Assembly (NCBI RefSeq): GCF_014207375.1
Contig: NZ_JACHEE010000007.1
Location: 124,001 to 188,000, forward strand
Reading direction: 5' to 3'
DNA from: Arthrobacter sp. AZCC_0090
Lineage (GTDB): Bacteria > Actinomycetota > Actinomycetes > Actinomycetales > Micrococcaceae
DNA length: 64,000 nt
The translations under genes were made by a program, and so were the position numbers. This document shows, piece by piece, positions 52,576 through 61,437 of this stretch; the first letter of the stretch is position 1; each line of letters begins with the position of its first letter. The notes under the pieces were generated by a model, which did not search any database, was not told where the DNA came from, and saw only the letters and a list, made by a program, of their open reading frames with translations.

Positions 52576-54012
52576 CTAGGCCGACTGTGCGACGATCCGC
52601 ACCATCCGGCGTCGGTCCCGGACGTCCACTTTGAGCCGCAGGGCGGACTTCCGGGCGAGCACGACGGCGACCGTCGCCGCCGCGAGCGCAGGCACCCCTC
52701 CGGACACCAGGACCGCTATGTGCGGATTGAGGTGCTCGGCGAGCCAGCCCATCATGGGTCCACCGATGGCTTGGCCCCCGATGAGCACCATGATGTAGAG
52801 GCTCATGACCCGGCCGCGGATGCTCATGTTCGCACTGACTTGGACCAATTGGTTGGCGGCGGTCAGGAACATGAGGCACCAGAACCCGGACAGGACCATG
52901 GCGGCGGCGAACCAGACCATGGACGGCGCCATCGCAGCCAGGCACAGCATGAGGCCGTACATCCCTGCGCACAGCACCACTGAGCGCAGCCGCAATTGGC
53001 GGCGGCGGGCCGAAGTGATTGCTCCCGCCAGCGCACCAAGGGCAACCATGGCGTTGAGCAAGCCGTAGCCGCCGGCGCCGGCGTGGTAGATGTGGTCTGC
53101 GAACGCGGCGAGGAGCACGGGCAAGCTCATCGCGAAGACCGCTACGAAGCCCGCCATAAGCCACGGCCAGTAGATGGTGGGCTTGCTGAGGGCGTAGCGC
53201 AGGCCCTCTTGCAGCATTCCCTTGCGTTTTGGCACGGGCGTGCTGACATGAAGTTCATTCTTGCGGAGCATCAAAAGCATGGTGACCGTGGAACAGCATG
53301 CGACCGCATTCGCCGCGAAGGCCCAGCCTGCGCCGACCGCTGTCAGCAGCACGCCGGCCAGGGCGGGACCAATCAGGCCTCCCAGTTGGAACGTGGTGGA
53401 GTTGACGCTAATAGCGTTGCGCAGGTATTTCGGTCCCACGAGTTCGTTGACGAAGACCTGCCGGGCGGGCTGGTCGAGGACAGTCACAAGGCCCAGGACA
53501 AACGCGATCACGTAGACGTGCCACACCTCAATGCGGTGGCTCAGCGCCAAGACGGCAAGGATGGCCGCGAGGCCGGCCGCCACGCTTTGACACAGGATCA
53601 AGATGCGCCGTTTGGGGAAGCGGTCTGCCATCATGCCGCCCCACGGGCCTAGGAACAGCGACGGCATGAACTGCAGGGCAACGGTTATTCCGACGGCGGT
53701 CACGGAGCCGGAGAGCTGGAGCACCAACCAGTCCTGCGCGATGCGCTGCATCCAGAGTGCGATCACGGCCACGAAATGACCAATGGCGAAGATCCTGAAG
53801 TTGGGTACTTTGAGGGAAATGAAAGTGTGCCGCCAAGGCAGGCGTTCGCTCACGACGGCGATTGGCTGGGTGACTGTGTCCGAATAGTCAGCGGCGCCTG
53901 AATTTCGGCCGCTTGCGACGAGTGAATCGATGGAGGGTTGGCTGACGTGTGCCGCTGAGGGCGGTGGGGGTGCCAAAGGGAGTCCTTGGATAGACGTTTC
54001 GCTGGGATGCAC
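52576..54012 (-). CDS. MFS transporter (EntS/MFS_3 type)
   Basis: A 478-residue permease with about 11-12 transmembrane segments after a ~60-residue cytoplasmic N-terminus. WMQRIAQDWLVLQLSGS, the GGMMADRFPKRRIL loop and VTVLDQPARQVFVNELV are hallmarks of the MFS_3 group containing enterobactin and drug exporters. Divergent from a LysR regulator (putative control). Export substrate unknown. Confidence 0.88.
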   Translation of the reverse strand: MHPSETSIQGLPLAPPPPSAAHVSQPSIDSLVASGRNSGAADYSDTVTQPIAVVSERLPWRHTFISLKVPNFRIFAIGHFVAVIALWMQRIAQDWLVLQLSGSVTAVGITVALQFMPSLFLGPWGGMMADRFPKRRILILCQSVAAGLAAILAVLALSHRIEVWHVYVIAFVLGLVTVLDQPARQVFVNELVGPKYLRNAISVNSTTFQLGGLIGPALAGVLLTAVGAGWAFAANAVACCSTVTMLLMLRKNELHVSTPVPKRKGMLQEGLRYALSKPTIYWPWLMAGFVAVFAMSLPVLLAAFADHIYHAGAGGYGLLNAMVALGALAGAITSARRRQLRLRSVVLCAGMYGLMLCLAAMAPSMVWFAAAMVLSGFWCLMFLTAANQLVQVSANMSIRGRVMSLYIMVLIGGQAIGGPMMGWLAEHLNPHIAVLVSGGVPALAAATVAVVLARKSALRLKVDVRDRRRMVRIVAQSA

Positions 54013-54067
54013 TTAACGCTAGGGTGGGCAGCTGCAATTATGGAAGCGAATTGGCTGTATAACTAGC

Positions 54068-54082
54068 ATTGCGAAATGCAAT
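54068..54082. promoter_or_regulatory. LysR-type T-N11-A operator
   Basis: ATTGC-GAAAT-GCAAT is a perfect-arm palindrome containing the T-N11-A LysR box. It lies in the 114-base gap between the MFS start and the LysR GTG start, close to the regulator gene as usual for autoregulation. Confidence 0.6.
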
Positions 54083-54126
54083 AGACTGCCATGAGCGACG
54101 ATAAACGTACCAATTCAAGGAGCCCC

Positions 54127-54981
54127 GTGTTCGAACCCGTGCAGCTGCGGTCCTTCTTGGCCGTCGCCGAGACCCTGAGTTTCACCAAGGCCGCCGAGCG
54201 CCTCGGCCTGGCCCAGCCCACGGTGAGCCAGCACGTGAGAAAGCTGGAAACGGCGGCAAAGCGGGCGCTCGTGGCGCGTGACACCAGGGATGTGAGACTC
54301 ACGGACAATGGCGACGCCATGGCGGGTTTTGCCCGGAACATCCTGGCCGCCCACGATTCCGCAGCGAGATATTTCTCCGGTTCCGCCATGCGCGGCCGCC
54401 TGCGGTTCGGAACCGCAGACGATCTTGCCATTACGGGCCTTCCGCGAATCCTTCGCGAATTCCGGCAACTGTATCCCCAGATCAACCTCGAACTCACGGT
54501 CAGCCAGAGCGACCAGCTTTACAAACGCCTCAACGCCGGCCAACTGGACCTGGTGTTCGTGAAGTGGGTGGGCGAGGCCAAGGACGGCACCGTGGTCCGG
54601 CATGACAACTTTGCCTGGGTTGGCGTCGAACAGACCGTGTTGGACCCTTCAAGCCCCGTACCGCTGATCTGCTACCCAGCACCGAGCGTCAGCCGCAAAC
54701 TGGCCATCGATGCCCTCGAGGCCATGGGCAGGACATGGCGGGTCACCTGCTCCACGAAGCAGATCGCGGGCGTCCTCGCAGCGGTACGCGCCGGCATCGG
54801 CGTCGCGGTCATGCCGTCGTCGCTGGTTCCCGAGGACCTCACGGTGATCACCCGGCGCTTCGGCCTCCCGCCCGTGGGCGACGTCGACTTCACCCTCATC
54901 CGCAACCCGCTCGCGAACGCAGAGGTAGTGGATGCGCTCACCCAGGCGATTATCGGCAGGACACTCAACAAGCAGACGTAG
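54127..54981 (+). CDS. LysR-family transcriptional regulator
   Basis: A 284-residue regulator. The N-terminal helix-turn-helix (FLAVAETLSFTKAAERLGLAQPTVSQHVRKLE) is classic LysR, followed by the two-lobe effector domain. GTG 54127 has AAGGAG four bases before it and gives the usual short lead-in; the ATG at 54091 would add 12 residues but lacks a ribosome binding site. Probably controls the divergent MFS exporter gene. Its end overlaps the convergent TetR gene by 17 bases. Confidence 0.9.
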   Translation: MFEPVQLRSFLAVAETLSFTKAAERLGLAQPTVSQHVRKLETAAKRALVARDTRDVRLTDNGDAMAGFARNILAAHDSAARYFSGSAMRGRLRFGTADDLAITGLPRILREFRQLYPQINLELTVSQSDQLYKRLNAGQLDLVFVKWVGEAKDGTVVRHDNFAWVGVEQTVLDPSSPVPLICYPAPSVSRKLAIDALEAMGRTWRVTCSTKQIAGVLAAVRAGIGVAVMPSSLVPEDLTVITRRFGLPPVGDVDFTLIRNPLANAEVVDALTQAIIGRTLNKQT

Positions 54982-55555
54982 CTAGCGCCCGCGCGGACAA
55001 GAGGGCAGTCTGGACTATCGCCTTCCGACGGCGCTCCACCCTGCTTGCCCCCTTGCCGGCCATGAGGCCGTCCAGCTCGGGCAATACCGGCCACGCGTCG
55101 CAGAGCGCAATGATGGTGAGCATCAGATCCGCAGCGTCTTCCCTGGACGTGCCCGGCATGGCTCGGATGACGGCATCAACCTTATTCCTGCAGTTCGCGG
55201 CCCGGTCCGGCCGGTTCACCACGTAGTCGCCCCGCTCCAACCCCTCCCAAAACAGCAGCCTCGGCAAGGTGGCATCTTGATGATGGTGGTCGAACAGGCG
55301 TCCGGCATAGTCGGCCAAGGCCTCGGGACCACTGCCCTCGACGCGGACTTCGTCCACCACCTTGCTGAGCTGGGACGCGATCACGGTATCGAAGAGAAGG
55401 TCCTTCTTGCCGAAGTACTGATAGATGCGCTCTTTGTTGACTCCGGCCGCGGCGGCGATGCGGTCCACCCTGGCGCCGGCGAGTCCGAACTGACAGAACT
55501 CGGCAGTGGCCGCCTCAAGGAGGAGTCGCTTGGTCCGCTCGATATCCCATGCCAT
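54965..55555 (-). CDS. TetR-family transcriptional regulator
   Basis: A 196-residue repressor. The N-terminal TetR helix-turn-helix is ATAEFCQFGLAGARVDRIAAAAGVNKERIYQYFGKKDLLFD, followed by a ligand-binding helical domain. Two similar 14-bp palindromes lie in the gap to the divergent membrane-protein gene. Confidence 0.92.
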   Translation of the reverse strand: MAWDIERTKRLLLEAATAEFCQFGLAGARVDRIAAAAGVNKERIYQYFGKKDLLFDTVIASQLSKVVDEVRVEGSGPEALADYAGRLFDHHHQDATLPRLLFWEGLERGDYVVNRPDRAANCRNKVDAVIRAMPGTSREDAADLMLTIIALCDAWPVLPELDGLMAGKGASRVERRRKAIVQTALLSARALATSAC

Positions 55556-55575
55556 ATGCCCATCTTAACAGATTC

Positions 55576-55589
55576 CAACCAAGTAGTTG
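55576..55589. promoter_or_regulatory. TetR operator candidate O1
   Basis: CAACCAAGTAGTTG, an imperfect copy (two mismatches) of the perfect palindrome at 55631. It lies 20 bases upstream of the TetR start. Confidence 0.55.
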
Positions 55590-55630
55590 CAGTTTTCGTA
55601 AGTGGCGTCTAGTCTGAACTCACCCGAAAG

Positions 55631-55644
55631 CAACTAATTAGTTG
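55631..55644. promoter_or_regulatory. TetR operator candidate O2
   Basis: CAACTAATTAGTTG, a perfect 14-bp palindrome directly upstream of the GGAG ribosome binding site of the membrane-protein gene. Bound repressor would block that transcript near its start. Confidence 0.65.
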
Positions 55645-55653
55645 GAGAACTTC

Positions 55654-55998
55654 ATGAGCACCCAGACACCACTTACTGCACCCGCGGACAGCGCCGCGCC
55701 AGCGCCGGTTTCCGCGCCTGTTTCCACGGCGCCAGCACCGTCCGTGCACCCGCCGTCCGTGCATATGCCCTCCATACACACCCGCGCAGTGATCACTTGG
55801 CTGGCTATCTTCCCGCTCGTCGCGATCGGCATGACGATTCTCGCTCCGCTCACGGAGTCATGGCACCCCGCGCTGCGCGCCCTCGTCCTGACGCTCGCCG
55901 TGGTTCCTACCGCCGTGTACTTGGTTGTTCCCAAACTGCTCGCTGGCTACGGTTCCCTGAAGAGGCGGCAGGCAACGAAGGCCGCTGCCAGGGCCTAG
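55654..55998 (+). CDS. Small membrane protein resembling the C-terminal tail of ABM monooxygenases
   Basis: A 114-residue protein. A Pro/Ala/Val-rich N-terminus (to about residue 45) with PSVHPPSVHMPSIH repeats precedes two transmembrane segments: AVITWLAIFPLVAIGMTILA and ALVLTLAVVPTAVYLVVPKL. The second half looks like the membrane tail found at the end of some antibiotic-biosynthesis-monooxygenase (ABM) proteins, here without the enzyme. GGAG at 55645 supports ATG 55654 over 55642. Divergent from TetR and probably its target. Confidence 0.65.
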   Translation: MSTQTPLTAPADSAAPAPVSAPVSTAPAPSVHPPSVHMPSIHTRAVITWLAIFPLVAIGMTILAPLTESWHPALRALVLTLAVVPTAVYLVVPKLLAGYGSLKRRQATKAAARA

Positions 55999-56053
55999 CC
56001 TGTGTCAGGCATCACCCGGCGATCAAGCGGCCACGCGCTAAACTTGTCACGTT

Positions 56054-56482
56054 ATGAACCGCACAATGTTTAAGTCCAAGATTCACCGCGCCACGGTGAC
56101 CCATGCCGACCTGCACTATGTCGGTTCAGTGACGGTCGACCTGGACCTGCTGGATGCTGCGGACATTCTGCCCGGCGAGCTCGTCTCCATTGTTGACGTG
56201 ACCAATGGTGCACGCCTGGAGACGTACACCATCGCCGGCGAGCGCGGCTCCGGCGTCATCGGCATCAACGGCGCCGCAGCGCACTTGGTGCACGTGGGCG
56301 ACGTCGTCATCCTCATCACCTATGCGGAGATGACCACCGAAGAGGCCAAGGCCTATCAGCCCAAGGTGGTCCACGTGGACAGGTCCAACAAGATCGTCCA
56401 GCTCGGCAGCGATCCCGCTGAGGGCCTCACTCCCGGGCTTATGCGCCCGCCTCACGCCCTCAACAACGCCGACCTGAACTAG
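56054..56482 (+). CDS. panD: Aspartate 1-decarboxylase (PanD)
   Basis: A 142-residue pyruvoyl enzyme making beta-alanine for pantothenate and CoA. The self-cleavage site Gly24-Ser25 is in HYVGSVTVD, with [21 protein letters not shown] as the conserved core. Ser25 would become the pyruvoyl group. Monocistronic; panB and panC are not in the window. Confidence 0.95.
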   Translation: MNRTMFKSKIHRATVTHADLHYVGSVTVDLDLLDAADILPGELVSIVDVTNGARLETYTIAGERGSGVIGINGAAAHLVHVGDVVILITYAEMTTEEAKAYQPKVVHVDRSNKIVQLGSDPAEGLTPGLMRPPHALNNADLN

Positions 56483-56626
56483 TCTCCTCTTCCCCAGCGG
56501 TGCGCCCCTTGACGCTGTCCACATGGCGGAACATCCCGCCGTCGGGCCTTACAGCCGAATAAAGCTGATTTAGGCTGGGACTGTGAACCCACGCCGTCCC
56601 GTGCCCTTCCCCTCCCGGATGCCATA

Positions 56627-57553
56627 GTGCTGGGCGTCCTTTCCGGGTTCTTCGTGGTGTGGGCCATCATCCTGGTGGGCATGTTCGTCGGCAAGCGTGG
56701 GATCCTGGGCGACAATGCGCGTCCAGTTCTCAGCGGACTGACTTTCTTCGTCGCAAGCCCTGCGCTGCTCTTTGAAACCTTGGGCAAGGCCCATCTTCAC
56801 GACATCTTCGCTGCGCCACTCCTGGTCACGGCCGTGGGCGCGATAGCTACAGGCACCCTGTTCTTCGTCATCGTAAAGTTCTGGCTCAAACGTTCCTTGC
56901 CCGAATCCCTCATGTCCTCCATGAGCGCCTCACTGGCCAACTCCGCGAACCTCGGCATCCCCATCGCAGTATTCGTCCTGGGCGACGCCAGCTACGTGGC
57001 ACCCCTGCTGATCTTCCAGCTCGCGTTCTTCACGCCCATGTACCTGATGGCACTCGATGCCAGCACCAGCAGCCACCGCACCACTCCCCTGCGGTTCGTC
57101 TTGATGATCGTGCGGAACCCGATGATCGTGGGATCGGCCTTCGGCCTGGTGGTGGCTGGCACGGGCTGGCAAGTGCCCTCGCTCATCATGGAGCCGATCC
57201 ATCTGATCGGCGGCGCCGCCATTCCCGCGATGCTGATGGCGTTCGGCATGAGCTTGAACGGCTCGCGCCCCCTGCAAAAGGACATGGGCCGCCGCCTGGA
57301 CACCGTGCTGGCCAGCGGCTTCAAGCTATTCGTCCACCCCACGATGGCGTACCTGTTCGCCCGCTTCGCGCTGGGCCTGGACGGTCACGCGCTGTTCGCC
57401 GTGGTGGTAACTTCGGCGCTGCCCACGGCACAGAACGTGTTCGTGGCTGCGAGCCGCTACAACACGGGAATCACCGTCGCCAAAGACACCGTCCTGGTCA
57501 CCACGGTGGTGGCCGTCCCCGCGATGATCGCAGTGGCCCTCCTGCTCACCTAA
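56627..57553 (+). CDS. AEC-family (auxin efflux carrier-like) transporter
   Basis: A 308-residue membrane protein with ten predicted transmembrane segments. The crossover motifs ANSANLGIPIAVFVLGD and the mirrored SALPTAQNVFVAASRYN are those of the auxin efflux carrier superfamily. Bacterial members move malate, other dicarboxylates or unknown anions. GTG 56627 is the first start codon and no ribosome binding site is evident. Converges on the GH15 fusion gene three bases away. Confidence 0.85.
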   Translation: MLGVLSGFFVVWAIILVGMFVGKRGILGDNARPVLSGLTFFVASPALLFETLGKAHLHDIFAAPLLVTAVGAIATGTLFFVIVKFWLKRSLPESLMSSMSASLANSANLGIPIAVFVLGDASYVAPLLIFQLAFFTPMYLMALDASTSSHRTTPLRFVLMIVRNPMIVGSAFGLVVAGTGWQVPSLIMEPIHLIGGAAIPAMLMAFGMSLNGSRPLQKDMGRRLDTVLASGFKLFVHPTMAYLFARFALGLDGHALFAVVVTSALPTAQNVFVAASRYNTGITVAKDTVLVTTVVAVPAMIAVALLLT

Positions 57554-57556
57554 GGC

Positions 57557-60196
57557 CTACTCTTCATCCACCGAGTCAAGGTACCTGTCCAGCAGCTGTG
57601 CGCAGCGGATGAAGCCCAAGTGCGAATAGGCCTGGGGGTGGTTGCCCAGGTGGGTCTCCGTGCCGGGGTCGAACTCCTCGGGAAGCAGCCCGGTCGGACC
57701 GAAGAGCGCCACGAGTTGGTTGAACAATTCCAGTGCATCGTCCAGCCGGCCCACGGCAAGGTAGGCCTCGATGAGCCAGGTGGTGCAGATGTGGAACCCG
57801 CCCTCCAAACCCGGCAGGCCGTCGTCGTACCTGTACCGAAACACGGTGGGACCCACCCGCAGTTCCCGTTCGACGGCGGTGACGGTGTCCAGGAAGCGCT
57901 GGTCGCGGACATCCAGCAGGCCCGAGAGTCCGATGTGCAGCACCGCGGCGTCGAGGTCCGGGCTGTCGTAGGCCACGGTGTAGGAAGTCGCGGAATCATC
58001 CCAGCCCTCGCGGAGGACTTCCGCGCGGATGATGTTGGCCGTTTCCTCCCACTCGGCGCCAATAGGGCGCCGGAACCGGACCGCCGTGTGCATTGCCCGG
58101 TCCAGGGTCACCCAGCACATCACCTTGGTGTAGATGTGATGCCGCGGCGCCCGCCGCGCTTCCCAGATGCCGTGGTCAGGTTCGTGCCACCGGGCCAAGA
58201 CGGCAGAGGCCATCTGCTCCATGAGCTTCCAGTGTTCGTCCGGCAGGGTGCCGCGCCGCTTGCTGAGGGTCTGGATGAGCTCAGCGATCGGCCCGAAGAC
58301 GTCCAGTTGCACTTGGTGGTCCGCGGCGTTTCCGATCCGCACCGGCCGCGAACCAGCGTAACCGGGCAGGCTTTCGATGATGGCTTCCGTGGACAGCGGG
58401 GCACCAGTCACGGAGTACAGGGGGTGCAGCCATTCCGGCCCGGGCGCGTTCTCGAGGATGCGGCCCAGCCAGCTCAGGAAACCGTCCGCCTCCTCGGTGG
58501 AGCCGAGGTCTACCAGGGCGTTGACGGTCATAGACCCGTCGCGGAGCCAGCAGTAGCGGTAGTCCCAGTTGCGGGTGCCGCCGATCCCTTCGGGCAGCGA
58601 GGTGGTCGGCGCCGCGAGGACGGCCCCGGTTGGCTCATGAACCAGCGCCTTCAGGACCAGGGCCGAGCGCCGCACCAGCGACGGTTTCATGTCGGGCAGT
58701 TCCAGCCCCCGGACCCACTGCCGGGATTGCTGCGCGACGGCGGCCCGCCGGGCGAGCTCTCCGGCGGGGTCCGGCGTCGTCGGCTCAGTGTCCCCGCACC
58801 TCAGGTTCATGACCACGGGACCGTACGCGAGGCTGACTTCCGCGGTTGCGGTGCCATGCTTGCCGTCGCTCGTGACTGTGAAGGACACTCCGGGCGCGAA
58901 GAGAATGATGGGGTCCGAGGTGCCCACGACGTGCAGTTCCTCGCCCCGGATTTCCATGTTGAACGGGGCGTTGGCGTAGTCCGGCCGCGGTGCGAAAACA
59001 ATCCGCGCAATGCCTGTTCCGGACAGGACGCGGACCAGGCTGGTGATACCGTCCGGTGCAGGCTCGAGGTAGTCGGTGACTGTGACGTCCGCCCAGCGGG
59101 TCTCGACGATCATGGTGTTGTCCACGTAGCGCTGGCCTAGGACCTTCGAGGTCTTGACGGGTTCCACGCTGAAGTGGCCGGCCGGGTCGCCACCGAGGAT
59201 GTGGGCAAACAAGGAGCCGGAATCCGGGAGGGGATGGCTCATCCAGCAAATCTTGGCTTCGGGGGTGAGCAGCGCAGTCGAGGTCCCGTTACCGATCATC
59301 GAATGCCGCTCCAGCCCCACTGCGTCCTCGCCGAACAGCCACGCCCGCCGCAGCTCGAACAGGATGGCAAGCACCTTGGCGAAGGATTCCGGGTCCGGCA
59401 GACGGTGGCGCGCTGACGTTTCTCCGTCTCCGACGTGCAGGCCAAGATCCGGGCCACGCAAGGTGGCAATGGCGAGTTCGTCACTGTCGGCGTCGCCGGC
59501 GAACAAGGCTGCGCTGGCACCCAGTTGGGTGCGCAGATGCTCAAGCGCGGCGTCCTTGGACGGTTCCACGATGGATAAGTCCAACACGGATCCGTCCACG
59601 ATGAAGAACAGGCCCAGCTCGCGGGCTATCTGGTGCGCCTCGCGGGTTACCCGCGCGACCACGGCGGGGGTGGCCGGCCTTGTATGGATCCCGACAGCGA
59701 CGGGCTTGCGCTCGATGCTGATGCCCTTTTCGAAGCCGACGGACTCGTTGAGGGCGGTGGCTGCCTGCTGAAGGACAGCCTCCGTGGCCATGGAGATGCT
59801 GTACGCGTAGGTCATGTCGAACTCGGCGCCGTGCGAACCCACCAGATGGACCTCCGCCGGGAGCCTCGACACTGCGGCCAAGTCTCGCAGCGACCGCCCG
59901 GAGATAACCGCCGTGTGCGTGTTCGGCAAAGCGGCCAAGGCCCGGAGCGCGACGGCGGCACTCCCCAACGGAAGCGTCTCCGTGGACACGCCTTCAGCGG
60001 CGCAGAGGGTTCCACCGTAGTTGCAGGCCACCAGGAGCCCCGGCGTGCGGGCCAGCATCCTCAGCTCGGCCAACAGGTCCGGGGTGATGCCGTCGTGGGC
60101 GGCCTCGGATTGGACGAAGGTCCGCAGGAGGCCGAGCGGAAGCGACTTTGTCAGCAGCGCCGAATCGGCCACGGACTGGTTGAGCGGAGTAGCCAT
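57557..60196 (-). CDS. GH15 glucoamylase/trehalase-type enzyme with inactivated trehalose-phosphatase domain
   Basis: An 879-residue fusion. Residues ~50-275 are an OtsB-like HAD domain with motif II (AVISGRSLRDL), motif III (EPSKDAAL) and GDADSDELA. Motif I, normally DFDGT, reads NYGGT, so the nucleophile (Asn59) and acid (Gly61) are lost. Residues ~290-879 form a GH15 domain: RNWDYRYCWLRDGSMTVNAL, HGIWEARRAPRHHIYTKV and LLPEEFDPGTE, holding the two catalytic Glu. GH15 enzymes include glucoamylase and mycobacterial-type trehalase; the trehalose link favours the latter. The start at 60196 has GGAAGGA nine bases upstream. Confidence 0.87.
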   Translation of the reverse strand: MATPLNQSVADSALLTKSLPLGLLRTFVQSEAAHDGITPDLLAELRMLARTPGLLVACNYGGTLCAAEGVSTETLPLGSAAVALRALAALPNTHTAVISGRSLRDLAAVSRLPAEVHLVGSHGAEFDMTYAYSISMATEAVLQQAATALNESVGFEKGISIERKPVAVGIHTRPATPAVVARVTREAHQIARELGLFFIVDGSVLDLSIVEPSKDAALEHLRTQLGASAALFAGDADSDELAIATLRGPDLGLHVGDGETSARHRLPDPESFAKVLAILFELRRAWLFGEDAVGLERHSMIGNGTSTALLTPEAKICWMSHPLPDSGSLFAHILGGDPAGHFSVEPVKTSKVLGQRYVDNTMIVETRWADVTVTDYLEPAPDGITSLVRVLSGTGIARIVFAPRPDYANAPFNMEIRGEELHVVGTSDPIILFAPGVSFTVTSDGKHGTATAEVSLAYGPVVMNLRCGDTEPTTPDPAGELARRAAVAQQSRQWVRGLELPDMKPSLVRRSALVLKALVHEPTGAVLAAPTTSLPEGIGGTRNWDYRYCWLRDGSMTVNALVDLGSTEEADGFLSWLGRILENAPGPEWLHPLYSVTGAPLSTEAIIESLPGYAGSRPVRIGNAADHQVQLDVFGPIAELIQTLSKRRGTLPDEHWKLMEQMASAVLARWHEPDHGIWEARRAPRHHIYTKVMCWVTLDRAMHTAVRFRRPIGAEWEETANIIRAEVLREGWDDSATSYTVAYDSPDLDAAVLHIGLSGLLDVRDQRFLDTVTAVERELRVGPTVFRYRYDDGLPGLEGGFHICTTWLIEAYLAVGRLDDALELFNQLVALFGPTGLLPEEFDPGTETHLGNHPQAYSHLGFIRCAQLLDRYLDSVDEE

Positions 60197-60457
60197 GGAG
60201 ACGATCCTTCCGGGGTGGATTCGTCCAGTTTCCGCCCCGGGAGTTTCGCCCCCATGACCCGCGCATTGCCGGGGTGTAACGAGTTTGCTTTGGTTGGCGA
60301 GGCACACCCCGGCCCCGCGTCACGCCACGCAGGTTTTCGCTCGTCAGCCGAGGTGCGCTCCGCGCTATTCCGCGGCAGGCCGGCGTCGGGCGCTTCAAAA
60401 GTTTGCTCGGCGTGACGCGAGCCGGGCGTCCGCTTCGCCCGGGTCAGGCCCCGCGCT

Positions 60458-61435
60458 CTAGGCGTCCAGGACCAGCTTGGGGCACTTGGAGCGGCTGACG
60501 CAGATGAACATGGTGTCGTTCCTTGCGCGTTCCTTTTGCGACAGGATGGTGTCCCGGTGTTCGACTTCACCCTGCAGGACCTTGGTTTCGCAGGTACCGC
60601 AGAACCCTTCCTCGCAGGAGGACATGAAGGAAGGGTTCACCTCGAGCACCACGTCAAGGATGGACTTTTCTGGTGGAACGGTCAGCGTGCAGCCGGACTG
60701 CCGCAGCTCGATTTCAAATGGTGCGTCCAGTGCTGTTTCCGCTGCGTCCTCGGTGCGGGCCGATGATGTGGCGGCGGCAAACAGTTCCGCATGGAAGGCG
60801 TCTGCACCGAGTGTGTCTGCGGTGATGCCCTGAAGGTCGGCGAGGAGTCGTTCCGGTCCGCACGCGTATACAGCCGTTCCGGCGGGAGCGTTCTGAATTT
60901 CAGCGAGCAGATTGGCACGGCCGCTCTCGTCCCGGGGGTACAGCGCGAGGGAATCTCCCATGATCTCCTGGAGTTCGTCGATGAACGCCATGGTTTGCCG
61001 ACTGGATCCGCAGTAGACGAGGCGGGTGCTTTTACCGGCGGCCATAAGTTCCCGTGCCATGGCCATGATGGGTGTGATGCCGATGCCTCCGGCGACCAGA
61101 AGGTAGTGTTTTGCGCCGTCCTCCATTTTGAAATGGTTTCGCGGTCCGCGCGCAGTCAGTTTTGTACCGAGCCGGGCCTCGGAGTGGAGTTCCTCTGACC
61201 CGCCGCGCCCGCCGGTCTCGCGAAGGATGGCGAGACGGTACTTGAGCAGCTTGCGGGGGTCGGAGCACAGACTGTAGTGCCGCACCATGCCCGACGGGAG
61301 AATGATCTCCAGGTGGGCACCGGGCTGCCATTCGGGGAGTGCGCTGCCGTCGGGAAGCGCGAGTTCGAGGGACATAACGTTACTGGATTCCTGGCGCAGG
61401 CCACGCACAACCAGGTCGAGGGTGTCGTGGGACAT
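60458..61435 (-). CDS. Oxygenase reductase (FMN/NAD, [2Fe-2S]; phthalate-dioxygenase-reductase type)
   Basis: A 325-residue electron-transfer protein of the PDR/VanB class. The flavin motif is RHYSLCSDP, the NAD-binding region is LLVAGGIGITPIMAMA, and a C-terminal plant-type [2Fe-2S] domain has Cys-x4-Cys-x2-Cys in CEEGFCGTC plus a later Cys (FICVSRS). It should pass electrons from NAD(P)H to the Rieske oxygenase encoded at the right edge. Last gene of the operon. The 261-base downstream gap holds an inverted repeat (60317-60419) and a GC hairpin (60421-60446). Confidence 0.93.
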   Translation of the reverse strand: MSHDTLDLVVRGLRQESSNVMSLELALPDGSALPEWQPGAHLEIILPSGMVRHYSLCSDPRKLLKYRLAILRETGGRGGSEELHSEARLGTKLTARGPRNHFKMEDGAKHYLLVAGGIGITPIMAMARELMAAGKSTRLVYCGSSRQTMAFIDELQEIMGDSLALYPRDESGRANLLAEIQNAPAGTAVYACGPERLLADLQGITADTLGADAFHAELFAAATSSARTEDAAETALDAPFEIELRQSGCTLTVPPEKSILDVVLEVNPSFMSSCEEGFCGTCETKVLQGEVEHRDTILSQKERARNDTMFICVSRSKCPKLVLDA

Positions 61436-61437
61436 GG

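Noticed and set aside
57620..59140. 506-codon plus-strand open frame
   Set aside because: Antisense of the GH15 fusion gene, low complexity and without motifs.
59220..59260. ATCCAGCAAA match to the family B palindrome
   Set aside because: A short chance match inside the GH15 coding sequence without a second arm.
60421..60446. GC-rich hairpin as terminator of the reductase operon
   Set aside because: CCGGGCG/CGCCCGG pairs well but has no T-tract on either strand, so it was mentioned only as a hairpin.
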